Positions 23,019 through 29,012 of a stretch of 32,314 nt of DNA are shown here, piece by piece. The notes beneath the pieces were generated by a model. It made no database searches, was not told where the DNA came from, and was given only the letters and a program-made list of their open reading frames with translations. Source of the DNA: UMGS1601 sp964617585 (GTDB taxonomy: Bacteria; Bacillota; Clostridia; Oscillospirales; Ruminococcaceae). The first letter of the stretch is position 1. Every line of letters begins with the position of its first letter. Position numbers and translations under genes: made by a program. The stretch lies in assembly GCA_964617585.1 (NCBI GenBank), contig CAZTXS010000018.1, forward strand, positions 1 to 32,314. The letters are read 5' to 3'.

Positions 23019-24215
23019 ATGTCGGCAACACTCAAAACAAATTTTGCAGGAATTGAAATGGACAGTCCATTTATACTTGCCTCTGCGCCTCCGACCACAA
23101 ATTTTGATCAGATTGCAAGAGCATTTGAGGCAGGATGGGGAGGAGCGGTACTTAAAACAGCTCAGTATTCGCCAAGATTTATAAAGCGAAACGTAACGCC
23201 CAGAATAAGAGCAGTAAAGCATGACGGAAAGATAAGTGCGTTCACCAACTTTGAAATCGGCAGTCCAAAAACTATTGAGGAGTTTGTAAATGGTATACGC
23301 TGGCTGAAAAAAAGATTTCCGGAAAAGGCGGTAATTTCCAGTATTATTCACTCCGATGAGCTTCATGAGCATGAATGGAAAGAGCTTACCACGGCTTTCG
23401 ATCAGGCAGGCGCAGACGCTTTTGAGCTTAACCTGTCCTGCTCTCACGGGCAGGCGGAAAGCAGCGGCGGTGCTGCTATAGGAGCAGACGACAAAATGAT
23501 CGAGATGGTGGTGAGATGGGTAACATCCACCACAGATAAGCCTGTAATGCCTAAGCTTACAGCATTGACCTCAGATCTGCCGTCAAAGGGTATCGCTGCA
23601 AAAAGGGCAGGCGCAAAGGCTCTGGTTGCGATAAATACTATCTGCTCTCTGCCGGGTATTGACCTTAAAACATTAATACCCTTTAACAGTGTTAATGGGA
23701 AAAGTGCCTTTCAGGGAATGAGCGGCAGACCGCTAAAGCCTATCGCCCTAAGAAGCGTTGCGCAGCTTGCTATGGCAACAGGTCTTCCGATATCTGCAAC
23801 AGGAGGAATATATGACTGGCAGGACTGTGCTGAATTTATAGCAGTAGGCGCAAAAACGCTTCAGGTTTGTTCCGCAGTAATGGAAAACGGCTATGGTATC
23901 GTTAAGAAAATGAGTTCAGGTCTTACAGAATATATGGACTCAATGGGATTTGAATGTACGGACGATTTCTGCGGAAAGGCTCTTGAAAATATTGTAAGGC
24001 ACAACCAACTGGAAAGAGCTTTCAGAGTGATAGCGGAGGCAGACAGCTTAAAATGCGTAGGCTGCGGAAAATGTGCGGTAAGCTGTGCAGACAATGGTTA
24101 CAGTGCGATAAGCATTGAAAACAAAAAGGCTGTGATAGACCCGAGCAAATGTGACGGTTGCGGTCTTTGTACACAGATCTGTCCTTTTGAATGTATTGAT
24201 TTGAAAAATAAATAA
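23019..24215 (+). CDS. preA: Dihydropyrimidine dehydrogenase catalytic subunit, PreA-like
   Basis: This 398-residue flavoprotein is a DHODH-type FMN barrel (about 1-320) plus a C-terminal two-cluster ferredoxin (cysteines 346, 349, 352, 356 and 378, 381, 384, 388, both CxxCxxCxxxC). The active-site motif ELNLSCSHG contains Cys141 at the place of the proton-donating cysteine of dihydropyrimidine dehydrogenase. ISATGGIYDWQDCAEFIAVGA is the FMN phosphate segment. PreA reduces uracil or thymine to the dihydro form. Its usual NADH-oxidising partner PreT is not in the window. ATG 23019 is preceded by ACTTGGAG. It is followed four bases after its stop by the amidohydrolase gene. Confidence 0.9.
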   Translation: MSATLKTNFAGIEMDSPFILASAPPTTNFDQIARAFEAGWGGAVLKTAQYSPRFIKRNVTPRIRAVKHDGKISAFTNFEIGSPKTIEEFVNGIRWLKKRFPEKAVISSIIHSDELHEHEWKELTTAFDQAGADAFELNLSCSHGQAESSGGAAIGADDKMIEMVVRWVTSTTDKPVMPKLTALTSDLPSKGIAAKRAGAKALVAINTICSLPGIDLKTLIPFNSVNGKSAFQGMSGRPLKPIALRSVAQLAMATGLPISATGGIYDWQDCAEFIAVGAKTLQVCSAVMENGYGIVKKMSSGLTEYMDSMGFECTDDFCGKALENIVRHNQLERAFRVIAEADSLKCVGCGKCAVSCADNGYSAISIENKKAVIDPSKCDGCGLCTQICPFECIDLKNK

Positions 24216-24219
24216 AATT

Positions 24220-25560
24220 ATGAATGATTTAAATATAATAAACGCATATATTTGTGACAAGAACGGTCTACGCAAAGCCGATATTGGTATTAAAGACGGA
24301 AAGATTGCACAGCTATCGGAATGCGGAAAACTTGACAAGGCTGAACACACGGAGGATATGACAGGAAAAACCGTTTTTCCGGCTATGACAGACACCCATA
24401 CTCACATAAGAGGTGGTAAATTTTTATACAGGGAAGACTTTTCATCGGGTTCAAAGGCTGCCGCTTCAGGCGGAGTAGGAATGTTCTTTGAAATGCCCGG
24501 GGGAAAGCCCCCGTGTGTAACACCTGAAGCTTTTGAGCAACGTAAAGCTGAGATAGAGCGCGACTCCGTTACGGATTTTCGTATGTATGCAGGAGCGGGC
24601 TATGATAATATAGACAAGCTTTGTTCACTTGCTGAATGCGGTGCTGTGGGATTCAAGACTTTTATGAACCCTCCGCTGCCTTACAGAGAAAAGGAATTTT
24701 ACGGCTTGTGCGCTCCTGATAAAGCGTCTTTAAAAAGAATAATGCAGGCGGTAAAAAAGACGGGGCTTACCCTTACTATCCACTGCGAGAATTTTGACAT
24801 AATCAAATCAGAAACCGCAAGACTCAAAGGCGAGGGTATGGACGGCGCAGGCGCTTACTTTATGTCGCACCCTGATATTTCCGAAATAAAAGCTGCGGAG
24901 ACGGCAGTACGATGTGCGGCAGAAACAGGGTGCAGCGTGAATATAGCTCATGTCAGTACGGCTAAAGCAGCTGATATAATATGCAGTGCAAGGGAAAAAG
25001 GCATTGACATATGCGGCGAAACTACGATGCATTATCTTTTTTACACCGCCGATGAGATGAAAAGCTTTGGCTGCTGGGCGAGAATGAAACCGCCGTTTCG
25101 CAGTAAAGAAAACCGTGACGGACTGCTTGAAAGAGTTATCAAAAGTGATTTCTTTTACCTCGGCAGCGACCATGCGCCTTTCACTAAAGAAGAAAAGCAT
25201 CCTAATGAAACTATATGGAAGGCTTCAGACGGGCTTGCGGGTATAGAGATGTCTTTCAGACTGCTGCTTGAACTTGTTCACAGAAGGAAAATAACTATGG
25301 AGAAGGCTGCGGAAATATCCTCTTTCAACGCCTGCAAGAGGTTCGGTATTCCGAACAAGGGACTTATAAAAGTAGGCTACGACGCAGATCTTACAGCTGT
25401 GGAGCTTGATACTAAGCCATATTTTATGAACGAAGGTAATATGATTACAAGGGCTGCTCACAACGGAGTGATATACAGCCGCACACAGCTACATAGTGTT
25501 ATAGACAGCGTTTATGTTTCAGGAAGAAAGATTTACGGCAAAGGCGCCGCAGAAGTGTAA
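24220..25560 (+). CDS. Dihydropyrimidinase-like cyclic amidohydrolase
   Basis: The 446-residue protein belongs to the dihydroorotase/dihydropyrimidinase/allantoinase family. Metal ligands are His60 and His62 (TDTHTHIR), carbamylated Lys145 (VGFKTFMNP), His187 (LTIHCEN), His243 (NIAHVST) and Asp316 (GSDHAPF). It would open dihydrouracil to N-carbamoyl-beta-alanine; hydantoinase or allantoinase activity cannot be excluded by sequence alone, and MFFEMPGG in place of the usual MPN is a local difference. It starts at ATG 24220, four bases after preA, with no recognisable ribosome site, so translation is probably coupled to preA. It sits between preA and the carbamoylase, matching pathway order. 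Confidence 0.88.
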   Translation: MNDLNIINAYICDKNGLRKADIGIKDGKIAQLSECGKLDKAEHTEDMTGKTVFPAMTDTHTHIRGGKFLYREDFSSGSKAAASGGVGMFFEMPGGKPPCVTPEAFEQRKAEIERDSVTDFRMYAGAGYDNIDKLCSLAECGAVGFKTFMNPPLPYREKEFYGLCAPDKASLKRIMQAVKKTGLTLTIHCENFDIIKSETARLKGEGMDGAGAYFMSHPDISEIKAAETAVRCAAETGCSVNIAHVSTAKAADIICSAREKGIDICGETTMHYLFYTADEMKSFGCWARMKPPFRSKENRDGLLERVIKSDFFYLGSDHAPFTKEEKHPNETIWKASDGLAGIEMSFRLLLELVHRRKITMEKAAEISSFNACKRFGIPNKGLIKVGYDADLTAVELDTKPYFMNEGNMITRAAHNGVIYSRTQLHSVIDSVYVSGRKIYGKGAAEV

Positions 25561-25580
25561 ATTGAAAAGAGGAAAACAAA

Positions 25581-26798
25581 ATGCTTAGATCCAACAAGGA
25601 AAGAATGCAGAAAAGAATAGACGAGATAAGCACCTTCACTGAGATAAGCGGAGAAATTACAAGGCGTACATATTCTGCTGCATGGGCTGACGCTGTGGAC
25701 TATCTAAAAAAGGAATTTGAGTCGGCAGGAATGAGCGTAAGAATGGACAGCTTCGGAAATCTAATCGGAACATATGACCCGGCCGAAAGCGGTGAAAAGC
25801 CATTTGCGGTTGGTTCGCATCTTGACAGTGTGAAAAACGCAGGAAAATATGATGGCGTTGCAGGCATCGTATGCGGTCTGGAGATCGTTTCAATGCTTCA
25901 CGAAAGCAACATTATACCTAAACATCCTATAGAGGTCATTGCTACAGCGGATGAAGAGGGTGCTATATGTCAGAAAGGTTATTTCGGAGCAAGGTTTATG
26001 ACCGGTGATATGACAATAGAACAATATCTAAGCTTCAGAAATGCGGACGGAAAGAATATTGCTGATCTTCAAGGGGATTGCAGGCTGTTTAAAAATGTCG
26101 AATTCGGCACTGACAACGGCTGGGCAAAGGACTATTACCGCAGCTGGCTTGAGATACACGTTGAACAGGGAAATGTGCTTGAAACAGAAAAAAAGCAGGT
26201 AGGTGTCGTTTGCGGAGTTGTTGGCATAGGAAGGTTATTCGTAAAGCTTACAGGAAGCTCAGATCACGCAGGTCCTACACTTATGAAAGGCAGACAGGAT
26301 TCACTTGCGGCTGCGGCTGCACTTATCACGCAGGTTTGGCAGACAGGTCAGGAAAACAGCGGAGCGCTGGTTTGCACAGTGGGCAGGATACACAACAGCC
26401 CGAACATACACAATGTTATTTCGGGAGTAACAGAGTTGGTTATAGATTACCGTTCAGCTGATGACACACTGTCTGCAAAGGTCGCTGACAAGTTTAAGTT
26501 ATTTGTGAAAGCCCTTGAAGACAGCTATGGAGTAACAACGGAGATCACAGATGAAGCTTACACACCCGTCAAGCTTTTTGATGAGGATATGCAAAACAGC
26601 ATAATGGCTTTGGATATGCCTGACTCAATGGAGCTTTACAGCTGGGCAGGACATGATGCAAAAGCATTTGCAAACGTTGTCCCGACGGCTATGATATTCA
26701 TGCCCAGCGTAGGCGGAAAAAGTCATTCTCCCCTTGAATACACAAATATCGAGAGCTTTGCGTTGGTATGCGATAATGCAGTAAAGCTGTTTATATAA
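25581..26798 (+). CDS. M20-family N-carbamoyl amino acid hydrolase (beta-ureidopropionase / allantoate amidohydrolase type)
   Basis: This 405-residue zinc enzyme belongs to the hydantoinase/carbamoylase branch of peptidase family M20. Zinc ligands and catalytic residues are visible: His80 (GSHLDSV), Asp91 (GKYDGVAG), Glu125-Glu126 (ATADEEGAICQKGYFGAR), His193 (EIHVEQGNVLE) and His382 (GGKSHSPLEYT). The dimerisation-domain marks SDHAGPTLMKGRQDS and SWAGHDAKAFANVVP are present. It probably hydrolyses N-carbamoyl-beta-alanine to beta-alanine, CO2 and ammonia. The gap to the previous gene is 20 bases with AAAAGAGGA. Its stop codon is followed almost at once by repeat copy D. Confidence 0.9.
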   Translation: MLRSNKERMQKRIDEISTFTEISGEITRRTYSAAWADAVDYLKKEFESAGMSVRMDSFGNLIGTYDPAESGEKPFAVGSHLDSVKNAGKYDGVAGIVCGLEIVSMLHESNIIPKHPIEVIATADEEGAICQKGYFGARFMTGDMTIEQYLSFRNADGKNIADLQGDCRLFKNVEFGTDNGWAKDYYRSWLEIHVEQGNVLETEKKQVGVVCGVVGIGRLFVKLTGSSDHAGPTLMKGRQDSLAAAAALITQVWQTGQENSGALVCTVGRIHNSPNIHNVISGVTELVIDYRSADDTLSAKVADKFKLFVKALEDSYGVTTEITDEAYTPVKLFDEDMQNSIMALDMPDSMELYSWAGHDAKAFANVVPTAMIFMPSVGGKSHSPLEYTNIESFALVCDNAVKLFI

Positions 26799-26800
26799 CT

Positions 26801-26890
26801 TAGGCAAGATGTCCCCCCGCCTCTATAGGCGGCGGGTAGTCGGCACTTCCGACCCTTGCCTCGTTGAATGACGGGCAAGCCCTCATTGAA
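26801..26890 (+). repeat. Dispersed repeat copy D
   Basis: It begins TAGGCAAGATGTCCC three bases after the carbamoylase stop, contains the palindrome CCGCCTCTATAGGCGG, then GTCGGCACTTCCGAC, CCTTGCCTCGTTGAATGA and GGGCAAGCCCTCATTGAA. It is about 90 bases and lacks the 45-base internal stretch of copy C. It separates the carbamoylase and nitrilase genes. Confidence 0.85.
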
Positions 26891-26912
26891 AATTTTTACA
26901 GGTGGTATAGTT

Positions 26913-27656
26913 ATGAGAAAAGCTGTTCTTGCTATGATACAGACCCACAGTCGGCTGCTTGACAAGGAATATAACCTTGAAAGAGCGGAACAACTTATAC
27001 GAAATGCTGCACATCAGGGTGCGGATATTGTTTGCCTGCCTGAGCTTTTCGCAAGCGGATATTATCTTCCTGTGCTGGCACAGCATCTTGACGAGATGTG
27101 CGAGGAGCGTAACGGGAATACTGTCAGCAGGTTATGCGCTTTGGCAAAGGAGCTGAAGATCTACATATGTGCCGGTGTTATGTTCAGACACAAAAATTCA
27201 GAAAAGATATCAAATTCAGCGGTAGTAATAGACCGAAGCGGTGACATCATGACATTCTACAGCAAGCAGCATATGTTTGGCGACGAGGGAAAATATTTCA
27301 CCTCCGAGGGCAGCTATTCTGTCATCGAAACCGATTTCGCAAAGGTCGGAATAATTATTTGCTATGATAACAATTTTTCTGAATCTGCTGCAGCTGAAAA
27401 ACAGATGGGGGCGGAGCTTATTCTTTGTCCATGTGCATGGCGTGCTGAGGACAGAGAGCTTTTTATGGAAATGACCACATCTCACGCAAAGGAAAACAAT
27501 GTTTACCTCTGTTCTGTAAATATGTACGGACAGTATAACGAGCTTGATCTGTTCGGCGGAAGTATGATTTCTGACGGCAATGGCAATATCATTGCCGAAT
27601 GCAGCGGCGGTGAACAGGTTATGTGCTGTGAAATTGCATTCGATAATCAGCTGTAA
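26913..27656 (+). CDS. Nitrilase-superfamily carbon-nitrogen hydrolase
   Basis: The 247-residue protein has the full catalytic set: Glu44 (LPELFASGY), Lys118 (FYSKQHMFGDEG) and Cys150 (VGIIICYDNNFSE). Its size matches single-domain amidases such as omega-amidase and carbamoyl hydrolases. In many organisms beta-ureidopropionase is itself a nitrilase-family enzyme, so this gene could do the same step as the M20 enzyme before it, or release ammonia from another pathway amide. ATG 26913 has AGGTGG seven bases upstream; the open frame from 26868 begins inside repeat copy D. It is the last gene of the cluster. Confidence 0.88.
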   Translation: MRKAVLAMIQTHSRLLDKEYNLERAEQLIRNAAHQGADIVCLPELFASGYYLPVLAQHLDEMCEERNGNTVSRLCALAKELKIYICAGVMFRHKNSEKISNSAVVIDRSGDIMTFYSKQHMFGDEGKYFTSEGSYSVIETDFAKVGIIICYDNNFSESAAAEKQMGAELILCPCAWRAEDRELFMEMTTSHAKENNVYLCSVNMYGQYNELDLFGGSMISDGNGNIIAECSGGEQVMCCEIAFDNQL

Positions 27657-27675
27657 ACTAATTCTTTTTTGCTTT

Positions 27676-27722
27676 TTCAATAAGGGCTTACCCGTCATTC
27701 AATGCGGCAAAGGTCGGTATTG
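27676..27722 (-). repeat. Dispersed repeat copy G
   Basis: On the minus strand it reads CCGACCTTTGCCGCATTGAA, then TGACGGGTAAGCCCTTATTG. It is truncated at its 5' end inside the GTCGGCA stem and lies just past the nitrilase stop. Confidence 0.8.
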
Positions 27723-27759
27723 TTTGATTTAGTTTATTAATATTTATTACAGCAGCGAA

Positions 27760-27797
27760 AAAATAAAAGCCTGATAAATCAGTGTTTATCAGGCTTT
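27760..27797 (-). terminator. tRNA-Gln transcript terminator
   Basis: AAAGCCTGATAAA pairs perfectly with TTTATCAGGCTTT, and on the minus strand the stem is followed by TATTTTTTCG. It lies just beyond the 3' end of the tRNA gene. Confidence 0.85.
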
Positions 27798-27803
27798 ATT
27801 AAC

Positions 27804-27879
27804 TGGCTGGGGTAGAAGGATTCGAACCTTCGGAATGACGGAGTCAGAGTCCGTTGCCTTACCACTTGGCGATACCCCA
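27804..27879 (-). tRNA. tRNA-Gln (anticodon CTG), CCA encoded
   Basis: The 76-base cloverleaf starts TGGGGTATCGCCAAGTGGTA. The acceptor stem TGGGGTA pairs with TACCCCA, the anticodon stem ACGGA/TCCGT encloses loop CTCTGAC, so the anticodon is CTG (codon CAG), and the T arm contains GGTTCGAATCC. CCA is encoded. It lies downstream of tRNA-Thr and has its own promoter. Confidence 0.93.
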
Positions 27880-27921
27880 ATAATCTAAAATAAAATATTC
27901 AATCCAATAAATTGCTATAAT

Positions 27922-27950
27922 ATTATAACAATTTCAAATATACTTGTCAA
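27922..27950 (-). promoter_or_regulatory. tRNA-Gln promoter
   Basis: Perfect TTGACA and perfect TATAAT on the minus strand with a 17-base spacer, about 40 bases before the tRNA. Confidence 0.85.
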
Positions 27951-28053
27951 TACAAAAAATGCATTTTTATTATATTATTTACATTAACTATTGTCTTAAA
28001 CTTAAACCTAAAACTACAATTACCGACGGTCGGTCGGCAGCGTAACAATAATA

Positions 28054-28129
<76 letters not shown>

Positions 28130-28143
28130 ATTAATATTAAATA

Positions 28144-28172
28144 ATTATACCCGAAGATAAAACAGTTGTCAA
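28144..28172 (-). promoter_or_regulatory. tRNA-Thr promoter
   Basis: Perfect TTGACA and perfect TATAAT on the minus strand spaced by 17 bases, about 14 bases before the tRNA 5' end. Confidence 0.85.
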
Positions 28173-28235
28173 TAGCTTTTAAAAATTATGATTAGAAATA
28201 ATTATGAACAAATTAATAATTATTTTTTAAAAGGG

Positions 28236-28264
28236 TTGAATTTCAAAAAGAAACCTGTTAAACT
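28236..28264 (+). promoter_or_regulatory. Possible rpmB promoter
   Basis: TTGAAT and TAAACT are 17 bases apart, with the strong AAAGGAGGTG ribosome site (28293-28302) downstream. Confidence 0.5.
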
Positions 28265-28309
28265 AATATAGTTACAAATTAACATTAAGGTTAAAGGAGG
28301 TGCAGCCTC

Positions 28310-28495
28310 ATGGCAAAATGTGATTTTTGCGGTAAAGGTGTAGCTTTCGGAATTTCAGTATCTCACTCACATAGAAGAACAAACAGAACATGGAAGCCAA
28401 ACGTTAAAAGAGTTAAGGCAATCGTTAACGGCACTCCTTGTCATGTTCATGCATGCTCAAGATGCTTACGTTCCGGTAAAGTAACACGAGCATAA
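28310..28495 (+). CDS. rpmB: 50S ribosomal protein L28, zinc-type
   Basis: The 61-residue protein keeps both CxxC pairs (CDFC at 4-7 and CSRC near 49-52), so it is the zinc-binding paralogue form, unlike the cysteine-free forms made under zinc shortage in some Firmicutes. Marks are GVAFGISVSHSHRRTNRTWK and KRVKAIVNG. L28 sits near the exit side of the large subunit. AAAGGAGGTG is placed eight bases before the ATG. It is monocistronic, with its terminator about 85 bases downstream, beyond a possible insertion-sequence end. Confidence 0.97.
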   Translation: MAKCDFCGKGVAFGISVSHSHRRTNRTWKPNVKRVKAIVNGTPCHVHACSRCLRSGKVTRA

Positions 28496-28528
28496 TAGAA
28501 AAGATATATAAGGCAGCTATCATTTTTG

Positions 28529-28552
28529 TGAAGCGCCCCTAAAGTTTAGACA
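28529..28552. mobile_element. Possible solo terminal inverted repeat of an IS3-family element
   Basis: AAGCGCCCCTAAAGTTT, preceded by TG and followed by AGACA, resembles IS3-family (IS150-type) terminal repeats, which start TG and end in AAAGTT.AGACA. No transposase gene or opposite end is visible, so this would be a remnant. Confidence 0.35.
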
Positions 28553-28577
28553 AAATTAAATATTAACTTGCGAGAAG

Positions 28578-28608
28578 ATGAGTTCGGTATTTTACCGGAC
28601 TCATTTTT
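28578..28608 (+). terminator. rpmB terminator
   Basis: ATGAGTTCGGTA pairs with TACCGGACTCAT (one wobble) around a three-base loop and runs into TTTTT. Confidence 0.85.
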
Positions 28609-28678
28609 AATATGGAAACAAACCTTTCATTGCTGTAGTAATCAATGTTAAAAAGCCTCTCCATAGTACATTTAGCCT

Positions 28679-28846
28679 TTATTTTACAAATTTATATTCA
28701 AACAGCACGGGAACAATTTCAGAATTGTAATAATCCTTTACAAGCTGCTTCAAGCCCTGCAAAGCCGTATGTAATTCCACACTATCCCAAATTGTATCGC
28801 CCGTAATTTCATCTTTGTGCGACGTGTCAAGTTCTGCGAAAATCTG
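28679..28846 (-). pseudogene. Decayed 3' fragment of an unrecognised gene
   Basis: A minus-strand frame between stops encodes a protein-like tail: IFAELDTSHKDEITGDTIWD, then SVELHTALQGLKQLVKDYYN, then SEIVPVLFEYKFVK and a stop. There is no start codon with a ribosome site. The same frame continues upstream of an in-frame TAA (28847-28849) with SCDGYNPALTYGV to about 28915, where repeat copy H begins, suggesting a gene cut by a stop mutation and by the repeat. I do not recognise the family. It lies between a possible insertion-sequence end and the repeat, in a small region of decayed mobile DNA. Confidence 0.5.
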
Positions 28847-28903
28847 TTAAACGCCATAAGTCAATGCGGGGTTATAGCCGTCACAGCTTTTTGCAAACCC
28901 ATT

Positions 28904-28955
28904 TCGGCAATATTTCACCCTTGCCACGTTGAATGACGGGCAAGCTCTTATTGAA
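28904..28955 (+). repeat. Dispersed repeat copy H
   Basis: CGGCAATATTTCACCCTTGC, then CACGTTGAATGA, then GGGCAAGCTCTTATTGAA. It matches the 3' half of copies C and D and is 5'-truncated. Confidence 0.8.
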
Positions 28956-28973
28956 AAGAAAAAACGATAAATA

Positions 28974-29008
28974 GGCAAAAAAACCCTGAGGAAAAATTCT
29001 CAGGGTTT
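28974..29008 (-). terminator. secA terminator
   Basis: AAACCCTGAG pairs perfectly with CTCAGGGTTT around an eight-base loop; on the minus strand seven T follow. It is five bases past the secA stop. Confidence 0.88.
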
Positions 29009-29012
29009 TTTC

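Noticed and set aside
23019..24215. Reading the PreA-like gene as dihydroorotate dehydrogenase PyrD
   Set aside because: The barrel is related, but the C-terminal double 4Fe-4S ferredoxin domain and the catabolic neighbours fit PreA.
24220..26798. Allantoin pathway (allantoinase plus allantoate amidohydrolase)
   Set aside because: The two enzymes could fit by family, but the adjacent PreA, uridine phosphorylase and TudS-related genes point to pyrimidines; kept only as an alternative.
14788..27656. Calling the catabolic cluster a recently transferred island
   Set aside because: No integrase, attachment repeat or clear composition break can be shown by eye; the tRNA genes at its right lie on the other strand and are intact with no duplicated end visible.
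7592..27953. Shared 15-mer TATACTTGTCAATAC at 7592 and 27939
   Set aside because: Both occurrences cover a minus-strand TTGACA -35 element in AT-rich DNA, so the match is probably chance plus promoter constraint rather than a shared operator; the tRNA copy lacks the second palindrome arm.
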